Of a stretch of 64,000 nt of DNA, positions 57,632 through 64,000 are shown in pieces. A model generated the notes under the pieces. The model was not told the origin of the DNA. It saw only the letters and a program-made list of their open reading frames with translations, and ran no database searches. The stretch's first letter is position 1. Every line of letters begins with the position of its first letter. This DNA comes from Flavobacterium erciyesense (GTDB lineage: Bacteria; Bacteroidota; Bacteroidia; Flavobacteriales; Flavobacteriaceae), in contig NZ_JAGPXB010000014.1 of assembly GCF_018069925.1 (NCBI RefSeq), forward strand, positions 1 through 64,000, in the 5' to 3' direction. Both the position numbers and the translations under genes were made by a program.

Positions 57632-58567
57632 ATGAAACAAACTACCAATTCAATAGTAATGATTCGTCCGGTGGCATTCCGAATGAACGAACAAACAGCT
57701 GTCAATAATTATTATCAAAAAGTAATCGATGGTTTGTTGCCAGCGACAGTTAATGCAAAAGCGCAACAAGAGTTTGATGCTTTTGTAGAAAAGTTACAAG
57801 TGGCAGGTATTGATGTTACCGTAATTGAGGACACGCTTAGCCCGGATACGCCGGATAGTATTTTTCCCAACAACTGGATTTCTTTTCATGAAAATGGTGA
57901 TGTAGTTATGTATCCCATGTTTGCAGAGAATCGTCGTTTAGAACGCCGCGAGGATTTATTTGATGTGCTAGAAGAGAAAGGATTTGTAATTCAAGAGGTC
58001 ATGGATTACACATCCGCAGAAGAAGATGGCTTTTTCTTAGAAGGCACCGGAAGCATTGTATTAGATCGCGCTAATGGAAAAGCATATTGTGCACTGTCTC
58101 CGAGAGCTGATGAGGAATTGTTTATCGAGTTTTGCGAGGATTATGATTTTGCTCCAGTTATTTTTGAAGCCTATCAAACAGTTGGTGAAGAGCGTAAAGT
58201 GATCTATCATACTAATGTTATGATGTGTATTGGTGAAACTTTTGCAGTAATTTGTGCTGATTGTATCGATGATAAGAAAGAGCGCAAAATGGTTTTAGAC
58301 AATCTAAAAGAAAGTGGCAAAGATGTTATTTTGATTACAGAAGATCAAATGAATAATTTTGCAGGAAACATGTTAGAGCTGCGTGGTACCGATGATAAAC
58401 GTTATGTGATCATGAGTGCTGCTGCGCACCAAGCCTTGAATGCAAAACAAATTGCTCAATTAGAAAAACATGCTGAAATTTTGAGTTCTAGTTTAGATAC
58501 TATCGAAGCTTGTGGCGGAGGAAGTGCCCGATGTATGATGGCAGAGGTTTTTTTACCAAAAGCGTAA
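57632..58567 (+). CDS. ctlX: CtlX-like citrulline/arginine hydrolase
   Basis: A 311-residue protein of the same fold family, resembling CtlX, named from citrulline use in Francisella. It has SPDTPDSIFPNNWISFHENG (acidic loop), FLEGTGSIVLDR, the histidine in VIYHTNVMMCIGE and the C-terminal cysteine in GGGSARCMMAEVF. The start was set at the ATG at 57632 (MKQTTNSIVMIRPVAF), because an in-frame ATG at 57584 would place 16 unrelated residues upstream and overlap the inverted repeat. Probably co-regulated with the previous gene. Confidence 0.82.
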   Translation: MKQTTNSIVMIRPVAFRMNEQTAVNNYYQKVIDGLLPATVNAKAQQEFDAFVEKLQVAGIDVTVIEDTLSPDTPDSIFPNNWISFHENGDVVMYPMFAENRRLERREDLFDVLEEKGFVIQEVMDYTSAEEDGFFLEGTGSIVLDRANGKAYCALSPRADEELFIEFCEDYDFAPVIFEAYQTVGEERKVIYHTNVMMCIGETFAVICADCIDDKKERKMVLDNLKESGKDVILITEDQMNNFAGNMLELRGTDDKRYVIMSAAAHQALNAKQIAQLEKHAEILSSSLDTIEACGGGSARCMMAEVFLPKA

Positions 58568-58588
58568 ACAAATAAATATCAAAGAAAT

Positions 58589-58625
58589 AAAGGGATTGGC
58601 TGTTCAAAAAGCAATCCCTTTTTTA
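58589..58625. terminator. Bidirectional terminator between ctlX and marC
   Basis: AAAGGGATTG (58589-58598) and CAATCCCTTT (58612-58621) form a 10-bp stem. A T run follows on the plus strand; the two genes converge on it. Confidence 0.85.
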
Positions 58626-59255
58626 TTACACTAAGTTGCTTTTTATAATATTAATAATCGCGCTAACGATATATTGAATTCCGATGGCGATTACAATAAA
58701 GCCAATAATCCTTGAGATAGCTACAATACCAGATGCTCCAAGAAAATTTGCTAAGTAATGTGCGCTTCTAAGAATTATAAAAATGACCACCGCAATCGCT
58801 AAGATTGCAAAACAAGAGATGATAATTTCAAGGGTAGAATTATGTTCTTGGTAAAAGGCAATTAATAACGAGATAGACCCAGGACCTGCAAGCATTGGAA
58901 TCGCAAGCGGAGTCAAAGCAATATCATTTCGTTTTTGAGCCTCATTTTCTACTTTTTTGTTAATTCCACGTTTCTTGGTGAATTTACCCGATAGTAACGA
59001 AAAACCAGAACTTACAATGATTATTCCACCCGCAATACGAAGTGCGTCAATGCTGATTCCAAAAAACAGTAAAACGTATTGTCCAATAAAAAACGAAACA
59101 ATTAGAATGATAAAAACATTAATTGCAGTCCAAAGCGAAATTCTAGAGCGTTCTTTTTTGGTGTCGTTTTGTGTGAGTCCAACAAAAATTGGCACCGTTC
59201 CGATAGGGTTTAATACTGAAAAGAGGGCAACAAATAAGTAAATGAATAGATCCAT
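58626..59255 (-). CDS. MarC family membrane protein
   Basis: A 209-residue inner-membrane protein with about six helices. The N terminus MDLFIYLFVALFSVLNPIGT and TPLAIPMLAGPGSISLLIAF are the paired family signatures, with NPIGTVPIF and PGS motifs in re-entrant-like positions. Despite the name, MarC is not clearly part of multiple antibiotic resistance and its transport role is unproven. A possible -7 element (TAAGTTTG, 59336-59329, minus strand) is about 75 nt upstream. Confidence 0.88.
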   Translation of the reverse strand: MDLFIYLFVALFSVLNPIGTVPIFVGLTQNDTKKERSRISLWTAINVFIILIVSFFIGQYVLLFFGISIDALRIAGGIIIVSSGFSLLSGKFTKKRGINKKVENEAQKRNDIALTPLAIPMLAGPGSISLLIAFYQEHNSTLEIIISCFAILAIAVVIFIILRSAHYLANFLGASGIVAISRIIGFIVIAIGIQYIVSAIINIIKSNLV

Positions 59256-59373
59256 AATTTTGATTTTATAAAGTAAAAGTACTGTTTTTTTGTTTTTTAG
59301 TGTTAATGGAATGTTTTTAATTGCGGGGCAAACTTAAAATTAAAAGCAGACTGTCTACAGCCTCTTTTTTGCG

Positions 59374-59381
59374 TACTTTTG
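59374..59381 (+). promoter_or_regulatory. -7 element of the CoA-binding protein gene
   Basis: TACTTTTG is a perfect match, with CTG (59351-59353) 20 bases upstream as a weak -33. The ATG at 59401 lies 20 nt downstream. Confidence 0.5.
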
Positions 59382-59400
59382 TGGCTTATACCATTTGAAA

Positions 59401-59769
59401 ATGACAAAAAATAAAAAAACTTTAGTTCTAGGAGCGAGTACAAAGCCAGATCGTTATGCTTTTAAAGCAGTTACAATGTTAACAGATAAAGGACATTCAG
59501 TATTAGCGGTAGGGCAAAATGCAGGCGAAGTAGCAGGAATAAAAATTCAAACTAAGGCAATTCCTTTAAAAAATATTGATACGGTAAGTTTATATTTAAA
59601 TCCCGCTCGTCAAAGAGACTATTATAATTATATAGTTGAGGCGAAACCAAAACGAGTTATTTTTAATCCTGGAACTGAAAATCCAGAATTTTATCAGTTG
59701 CTAGAGTTAAACGGAATAAAAGTAGAAGTAGCTTGTACTTTGGTGCTATTGGCTACAAATCAATTTTAA
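59401..59769 (+). CDS. CoA-binding domain protein
   Basis: A 122-residue single-domain protein of the CoA_binding_2 (YccU-like) family with a Rossmann-type fold. The nucleotide loop is KTLVLGASTKPDRYAFKAV near the N terminus, and RVIFNPGTENPEFYQLLELN is the typical second half. Members bind CoA, but their biological role is not known. The ATG at 59401 was preferred to a TTG two codons upstream. Confidence 0.82.
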   Translation: MTKNKKTLVLGASTKPDRYAFKAVTMLTDKGHSVLAVGQNAGEVAGIKIQTKAIPLKNIDTVSLYLNPARQRDYYNYIVEAKPKRVIFNPGTENPEFYQLLELNGIKVEVACTLVLLATNQF

Positions 59770-59878
59770 TGATACCTGGGCTTATTTGTATTGTATAAAT
59801 TGTAAATTATTTGTTTTTTGGATGTTGGCGCTAGGCTGATGACGGAGCTGTGATGCACATTAAACGCAAACAAATTGC

Positions 59879-59886
59879 TATCTTTG
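59879..59886 (+). promoter_or_regulatory. -7 element of recR
   Basis: TATCTTTG, in the same AAATTGCTATCTTTG context as the hpt promoter (54-68), ends 5 nt before the ATG at 59892. The transcript is therefore probably leaderless or nearly so. No TTG stands at -33. Confidence 0.55.
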
Positions 59887-59891
59887 TGGCT

Positions 59892-60512
59892 ATGGAATTC
59901 TCTTCAAAATTAATAGAAAAAGCAGTTAACGAAATTTCACAATTGCCGGGTATTGGTAAACGAACGGCACTGAGATTGGCTTTGCATTTGCTAAAACAAC
60001 CCAAAGATCAAACCGTTTTTTTATCGCAGGCATTGTTGTCCATGCGTGAGGATATTCAGTATTGTGAGAGTTGTCACAATATTTCAGATCAGGCGGTGTG
60101 TGAAATTTGCTCCAATAGTAATAGAAATCATCAACTCATTTGTGTAGTTGAAGACATCCGTGATGTAATGGCTATTGAAAATACAGGACAATTCAGAGGT
60201 ATTTATCACGTTTTAGGAGGTAAAATATCTCCAATTGATGGGGTAGGTCCTAGTCAGTTGAATATTACTTCGCTTGTAAATAAAGTAAAAGAAGGTTTGG
60301 TCAGCGAAATTATCTTTGCCTTGAGTTCCACAATGGAGGGCGACACAACTAATTTTTTTATTTACAAACAAATTGCCGACTGTGATATCATTGTTTCAAC
60401 AATTGCAAGAGGAATATCTGTAGGTGACGAATTAGAGTATGCTGATGAAGTTACCTTAGGGCGAAGTATATTGCATAGAGTTCCTTTTGAAAAATCCTTA
60501 AAAAATAATTAG
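59892..60512 (+). CDS. recR: Recombination mediator RecR
   Basis: A 206-residue RecR, which with RecO and RecF loads RecA on gapped DNA. The helix-hairpin-helix segment is [22 protein letters not shown]4 zinc finger follows ([18 protein letters not shown]), then the Toprim domain ([38 protein letters not shown]). The start at 59892 gives [20 protein letters not shown], the usual N terminus; a longer reading from 59850 would begin before the -7 element. Confidence 0.95.
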   Translation: MEFSSKLIEKAVNEISQLPGIGKRTALRLALHLLKQPKDQTVFLSQALLSMREDIQYCESCHNISDQAVCEICSNSNRNHQLICVVEDIRDVMAIENTGQFRGIYHVLGGKISPIDGVGPSQLNITSLVNKVKEGLVSEIIFALSSTMEGDTTNFFIYKQIADCDIIVSTIARGISVGDELEYADEVTLGRSILHRVPFEKSLKNN

Positions 60513-60557
60513 ATCTTTAAATACCAAAACAGACTTTTTATATCTTAAATGAAAAGC

Positions 60558-60565
60558 TATATTTG
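60558..60565 (+). promoter_or_regulatory. -7 element of the polysaccharide export operon
   Basis: TATATTTG is a perfect match, 22 nt before the ATG at 60588. The -33 region has only TTT. Confidence 0.5.
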
Positions 60566-60587
60566 TGTTAAAAAAAAATAAAATATA

Positions 60588-61379
60588 ATGAGCAAATCTG
60601 CACTCTACTTGTTTTTTGTTGTAAGTATCATGCTTACTTCGTGCATCTCAACCCAAGATTTAATTTATTTACAGCAAAAAGACAAGTCAAGTCCTACATC
60701 GCAAATTACAGCTTTAGAAGGTAAACCTTATCGCTTGCAGGTTAATGATGTTATTCGATTAAATATAAAAACTATTGATCCTAAATTAGCCCAGCTATTT
60801 AGTACAAACAACGATGGTGCGGCGGCAAGTCAATCTGAAGCGGGCTTGTATTTTGATGGTTTTACAGTAGATGATCATGGCAATATTCGTATTCCTGTTT
60901 TAGGAGAGATGAATGTAATTGGTTATACGCTTGAGGAAATTAGAGTGCGTATCGAAAAACAGTTGTTAGCAGAATATTTTAATAAAGAAGCCAATTTATT
61001 TGTTACCGTGAAATTGGCAGGACTGCGCTTTACCATTAATGGCGAAATTGGTGGTCCTGGTACAAAAACTATTTATCAGGAACAGGTTAATATCATGGAG
61101 GCTATTGCAAATTCTGGTGATATAACTATAACCGGCGATAGAAAAGCTGTGACTATAATTCGTAAAACCCCGACGGGCGTGCAAATAGGTGATATAGATT
61201 TGACGGATATCAATGTCATGAATTCTCCATATTACTATTTACAACCTAATGATTTTATCTATATTAAGCCATTGAAACAAAAAGTTTGGGGAACCGGGAA
61301 AACAGCTTTAGAGTCTTTCGGAACTGTAATGACTCTTTTTTCTGTGGTTTCCACTGTTTTCTTATTACTTAAAAATTAA
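60588..61379 (+). CDS. Wza-like polysaccharide export lipoprotein
   Basis: Outer-membrane polysaccharide exporter, 263 residues. The signal peptide ends in a lipobox (SIMLTSCISTQD). The polysaccharide-export domain follows (YRLQVNDVIRLNIKTID, then DDHGNIRIPVLGEMNVIGYT), and then an SLBB domain (FTINGEIGGPGTKTIYQEQV). A hydrophobic C-terminal helix (LFSVVSTVFLLLKN) probably crosses the outer membrane, as in Wza. It lies 15 nt before the Wzc-like gene, its usual partner. Confidence 0.9.
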   Translation: MSKSALYLFFVVSIMLTSCISTQDLIYLQQKDKSSPTSQITALEGKPYRLQVNDVIRLNIKTIDPKLAQLFSTNNDGAAASQSEAGLYFDGFTVDDHGNIRIPVLGEMNVIGYTLEEIRVRIEKQLLAEYFNKEANLFVTVKLAGLRFTINGEIGGPGTKTIYQEQVNIMEAIANSGDITITGDRKAVTIIRKTPTGVQIGDIDLTDINVMNSPYYYLQPNDFIYIKPLKQKVWGTGKTALESFGTVMTLFSVVSTVFLLLKN

Positions 61380-61394
61380 TACCACAATAACAGC

Positions 61395-63857
61395 ATGCTA
61401 GATATAAAGGATTTTGCGGTTTTTGAAAATCAAGTTAGTTTTGATTTCAAAGGTTTTTTAATAAAAATTGGAAGTTATTGGAAATGGTTTTTAATCAGTT
61501 TGCTAATTACTTTTACAGTAGCCTATCAAGTAAATATTCGAAAAGAAAAAATTTACGGGATGGAAACCATGATTTCAATTAAAGAAGAAAATAATCCTTT
61601 ATTCACCTCAAATACTAGTTTAACTTTCAATTGGGGAGGCACATCAGATCAAGTTCAAACTATTGCTACGACTTTACAGTCAAGATCTCATAATGAACTT
61701 GTAGTTGATAAATTGCAGTTTTACATTAGTTACTTAACACAAGGCGAATACAATTTAATAGACGCTTACGGTGCAACGCCTTTTTATGTAAATATCGACA
61801 AGTCAAAAGGTCAATTGGCTGGAGCAAACATTGCCATAAAATTTATTTCTGAAAGCGTTTATGAAATTCGCATTCCTTTTGAGGGTACTAATGCTTCAAT
61901 GATTACTTATGCAAATAACACGTATAGCAATACAGCTGTACAAGAGGGAGAATTTGTCAAAAGATACAAAGTAGGACAACAAGTCAATTTGCCATTCTTA
62001 AATTGGAAATTAGAAATCAAAGAAAATCCAGGTCTGTACAAAGGCAATGAGTATTTTGTGCGATTTAATGATTTTGACGGAACTGTGTCTGGTTACAAAG
62101 GGATTAATGTGCAGTCTAGCGAAAAAACTAGTTCGATCATTACATTGAGTATGCAAGGAACCAATAAAGCTCGAATGGTAGAGTATCTCAATGCTACTGT
62201 TAAAATGTTGATTAGTAGGCAACTTGAGGATAAAAATCGTTTTGCTACCAATACGATCGCTTTTATTGATAGTACTTTGATTGCAATGGAAGCACAGCTC
62301 AAAGAAACTGGAAATGAACTCAAATCGTTCCGAAAAGGCAAAAACATGTTCGATGTGGAAGATGGTGGTGCCAAGTTTTCAGAAAAAATTTCAGAATTCG
62401 ATCTAAAAAGAGACGAAGTAAACCGAAAGCTAGCCTATTATAACTCTTTGAAATCCTACCTTAAAAGTAGTGTTAATTACGCCAAACTTCCTGCGCCTTC
62501 AGTAGCAGGTATTGATGATCCCAACATTGTGGCAAATGTCTCTCGCTTAATAGCATTATCAACACAACGCTCAGAAATGGCTTACGCTGTTAAAAGCGAA
62601 AAAATATTTCAGGATTTTGACAATCAAATGGAAGCGATAAAAAATGTTTTGTTAGAAAATATCGCTACCGCAAAATCTGCACTTCAATACGATTTAGCAA
62701 TTGTTAATAGTCAAATAAGTGCCACCGAAAGCACAATAAAAGCACTTCCAGAGGAACAGCAAGAACTTATAAAAATCAAGAGAAAATATGACTTAAGCGA
62801 CAATATCTACAATACTTTTTTACAAAAAAGAAGTGAAGCCGATATCGTTAAAGCAGCTAATTTATCTGATGTGCATTTTATAGATCCCGCTAAGGATATA
62901 GGAGGAGGATTAATTGGTCCTAAAACTTCGGTGAATTATGTTTTAGCACTCTTTTTAGGATTATTGATTCCGTTGATATTTGTATTCATTATTTTCTTTA
63001 TCAACAATTCGGTTCAAAACAGTGAAGATATTAATAAGTTAACTAAAATTCCGTTAATCGGAATCATTGGCGTCAATAAAGAAAGCGGCAATTTAGCGGT
63101 ATTTGATAGGCCTAAATCAGCTTTATCTGAGTCGTTCAGAGCAATCCGTTCTTCTTTGCAGTTTTTATACAAGCAACAAAATCTCGATGGAGCCAAAACC
63201 TTGATGATTACCTCTTCGGTCAGTGGAGAAGGGAAAACATTTTGTTCGATAAATATCGCTACTGTATTTGCACTAAGCGAGAAAAAAACGGTTGTTATTG
63301 GTTTGGATTTACGAAAGCCAAAACTGGCAGGTGAATTTAATTTAACTAATGAAGTCGGTGTGGTAAACTACTTAATTGGTCAAAAAACTATCCCCGAAAT
63401 CATTAATAAAACTCATATTCCGTACCTCGATGTTATTTTGTCAGGTCCTGTACCACCTAACCCAAGTGAGATGATCATGAGTCAGGGTATGAAGGATTTA
63501 ATTGAATCATTAAAAAAAGAGTACGATTATATAATTCTTGATACTCCTCCTGTTGGATTGGTTTCAGATGCTCTTGAATTAGCACAATTTTGCGATGTTA
63601 CGTTGTATATTGTTCGTCAAAATTATACTAAAAAAGAAATGATCTCATTGTTAAATAACCGAGTAAAACGTGGTGAGTTAACAAATGCTAGTATTGTTCT
63701 AAACGGTCTTGAAAACAAGGCAAAATATGGTACGGGTTATGGTTACGGCTACGGTTATGGTTACGGGAACTATGGCAACGGATACTATGAAGAGGAGAAA
63801 AAGAAAAGTGTTTACCAAAAGGTAGCACAAAGAATATTGAAAAAAGGCAAAAAATAA
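61395..63857 (+). CDS. Wzc-like polysaccharide co-polymerase/tyrosine autokinase
   Basis: An 820-residue inner-membrane protein that controls chain length and export by cycling tyrosine phosphorylation. It has a Wzz domain with a first membrane helix (about 28-48), a long periplasmic coiled-coil part (about 270-470), a second helix (about 515-537) and a cytoplasmic BY-kinase domain. Kinase motifs are Walker [11 protein letters not shown] (about 607), Walker A' [12 protein letters not shown] and Walker [14 protein letters not shown]. The tail (about 780-800) is an alternating Gly-Tyr cluster likely to be phosphorylated. It is preceded by the Wza-like gene. Confidence 0.93.
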   Translation: MLDIKDFAVFENQVSFDFKGFLIKIGSYWKWFLISLLITFTVAYQVNIRKEKIYGMETMISIKEENNPLFTSNTSLTFNWGGTSDQVQTIATTLQSRSHNELVVDKLQFYISYLTQGEYNLIDAYGATPFYVNIDKSKGQLAGANIAIKFISESVYEIRIPFEGTNASMITYANNTYSNTAVQEGEFVKRYKVGQQVNLPFLNWKLEIKENPGLYKGNEYFVRFNDFDGTVSGYKGINVQSSEKTSSIITLSMQGTNKARMVEYLNATVKMLISRQLEDKNRFATNTIAFIDSTLIAMEAQLKETGNELKSFRKGKNMFDVEDGGAKFSEKISEFDLKRDEVNRKLAYYNSLKSYLKSSVNYAKLPAPSVAGIDDPNIVANVSRLIALSTQRSEMAYAVKSEKIFQDFDNQMEAIKNVLLENIATAKSALQYDLAIVNSQISATESTIKALPEEQQELIKIKRKYDLSDNIYNTFLQKRSEADIVKAANLSDVHFIDPAKDIGGGLIGPKTSVNYVLALFLGLLIPLIFVFIIFFINNSVQNSEDINKLTKIPLIGIIGVNKESGNLAVFDRPKSALSESFRAIRSSLQFLYKQQNLDGAKTLMITSSVSGEGKTFCSINIATVFALSEKKTVVIGLDLRKPKLAGEFNLTNEVGVVNYLIGQKTIPEIINKTHIPYLDVILSGPVPPNPSEMIMSQGMKDLIESLKKEYDYIILDTPPVGLVSDALELAQFCDVTLYIVRQNYTKKEMISLLNNRVKRGELTNASIVLNGLENKAKYGTGYGYGYGYGYGNYGNGYYEEEKKKSVYQKVAQRILKKGKK
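63734..63766 (+). repeat. Gly-Tyr coding microsatellite in the Wzc-like tail
   Basis: A run of alternating glycine and tyrosine codons (GGT/GGC/GGG with TAT/TAC) lies inside the Wzc-like gene. The synonymous codons vary, so the repeat is imperfect in DNA but regular in protein. Confidence 0.7.
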
Positions 63858-63868
63858 ATCCGCTAATT

Positions 63869-64000
63869 ATGAATCAGCAACAACAAGAAAGCATACTGAT
63901 CACTGGCGGTGCAGGATTTATCGGATCCAACCTTTGCGAGTATTTTTTGAGCAAGGATTACAAGGTTGTCTGCTTAGATAATTTTGCAACAGGTCACAGG
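63869..64000 (+). CDS. NAD-dependent sugar epimerase/dehydratase (partial)
   Basis: Only the first 44 residues are in the window. [20 protein letters not shown] is the GxxGxxG NAD(P)-binding motif of extended short-chain dehydrogenases, followed by the acidic residue in [12 protein letters not shown] that binds the adenosine ribose. Enzymes of this type, such as UDP-glucose 4-epimerase or UDP-GlcNAc epimerase, make sugar precursors. It starts 11 nt after the Wzc-like gene, so it belongs to the same polysaccharide locus. The precise substrate cannot be read from this fragment. Confidence 0.88.
   Translation, partial: MNQQQQESILITGGAGFIGSNLCEYFLSKDYKVVCLDNFATGHR

Overview
The window looks like a chromosomal segment from a member of the Bacteroidota, most likely Flavobacterium or a close flavobacterial relative. 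The evidence is the low-GC coding style, promoters with the Bacteroidota -7 element TAnnTTTG, A-rich sequence instead of Shine-Dalgarno motifs before start codons, two SusC/SusD outer-membrane uptake loci, rpsJ placed after fusA without tuf, and ribosomal proteins typical of the group. I saw no tRNA, rRNA, insertion sequence, prophage, CRISPR array or integrase, and no broken gene. The window ends inside a gene.

Layout. 1-3.6 kb (+): hpt, adk, a CNNM/CorC-type membrane protein and the GTPase obg. 3.7-12.9 kb (-): a glycosyltransferase with an LpxH-like phosphoesterase, then a 2166-residue alpha-2-macroglobulin-like protein with a SusC-type plug domain inside it, then a small DUF962 membrane protein. 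13.1-17.8 kb (+): a six-gene operon (TPR protein, mpl, acetyltransferase, radC, yjjG-like phosphatase, unknown secreted protein). 17.9-21.0 kb: rarA (-), rhomboid protease (+), rlmB (-). 21.0-34.6 kb (-): two SusC-SusD-lipoprotein operons in tandem, then an Omp85-like barrel gene. 34.9-52.4 kb (+): the str, S10, spc and alpha ribosomal protein genes with fusA, secY, infA and rpoA. 52.5-60.5 kb: carA, eno, gltA, two deiminase-superfamily enzymes, marC (-), a CoA-binding protein and recR. 60.6-64 kb (+): the start of an exopolysaccharide export locus (Wza-like, Wzc-like, and a sugar epimerase cut by the window end).

How it works together. Most genes are housekeeping. The accessory content is at the cell surface: two SusCD importers with partner lipoproteins, a periplasmic A2M-like protein, an Omp85-like protein and polysaccharide export. 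The two susC genes share a 24-bp block (21 identical bases) at exactly the same distance from the start codon, so they probably share promoter architecture.

The least explained signals are RNA structures in the ribosomal region. Almost every unusually long non-coding gap there (before rpsL, rpsL-rpsG, before rplC, rpsN-rpsH, rpsK-rpsD, rpoA-rplQ) contains a good hairpin. These are candidates for autogenous r-protein control. Some may match known leader families, which I could not search. Three genes (TPR protein, rlmB, recR) have a -7 element only 4-5 nt before the ATG, which suggests leaderless mRNAs.
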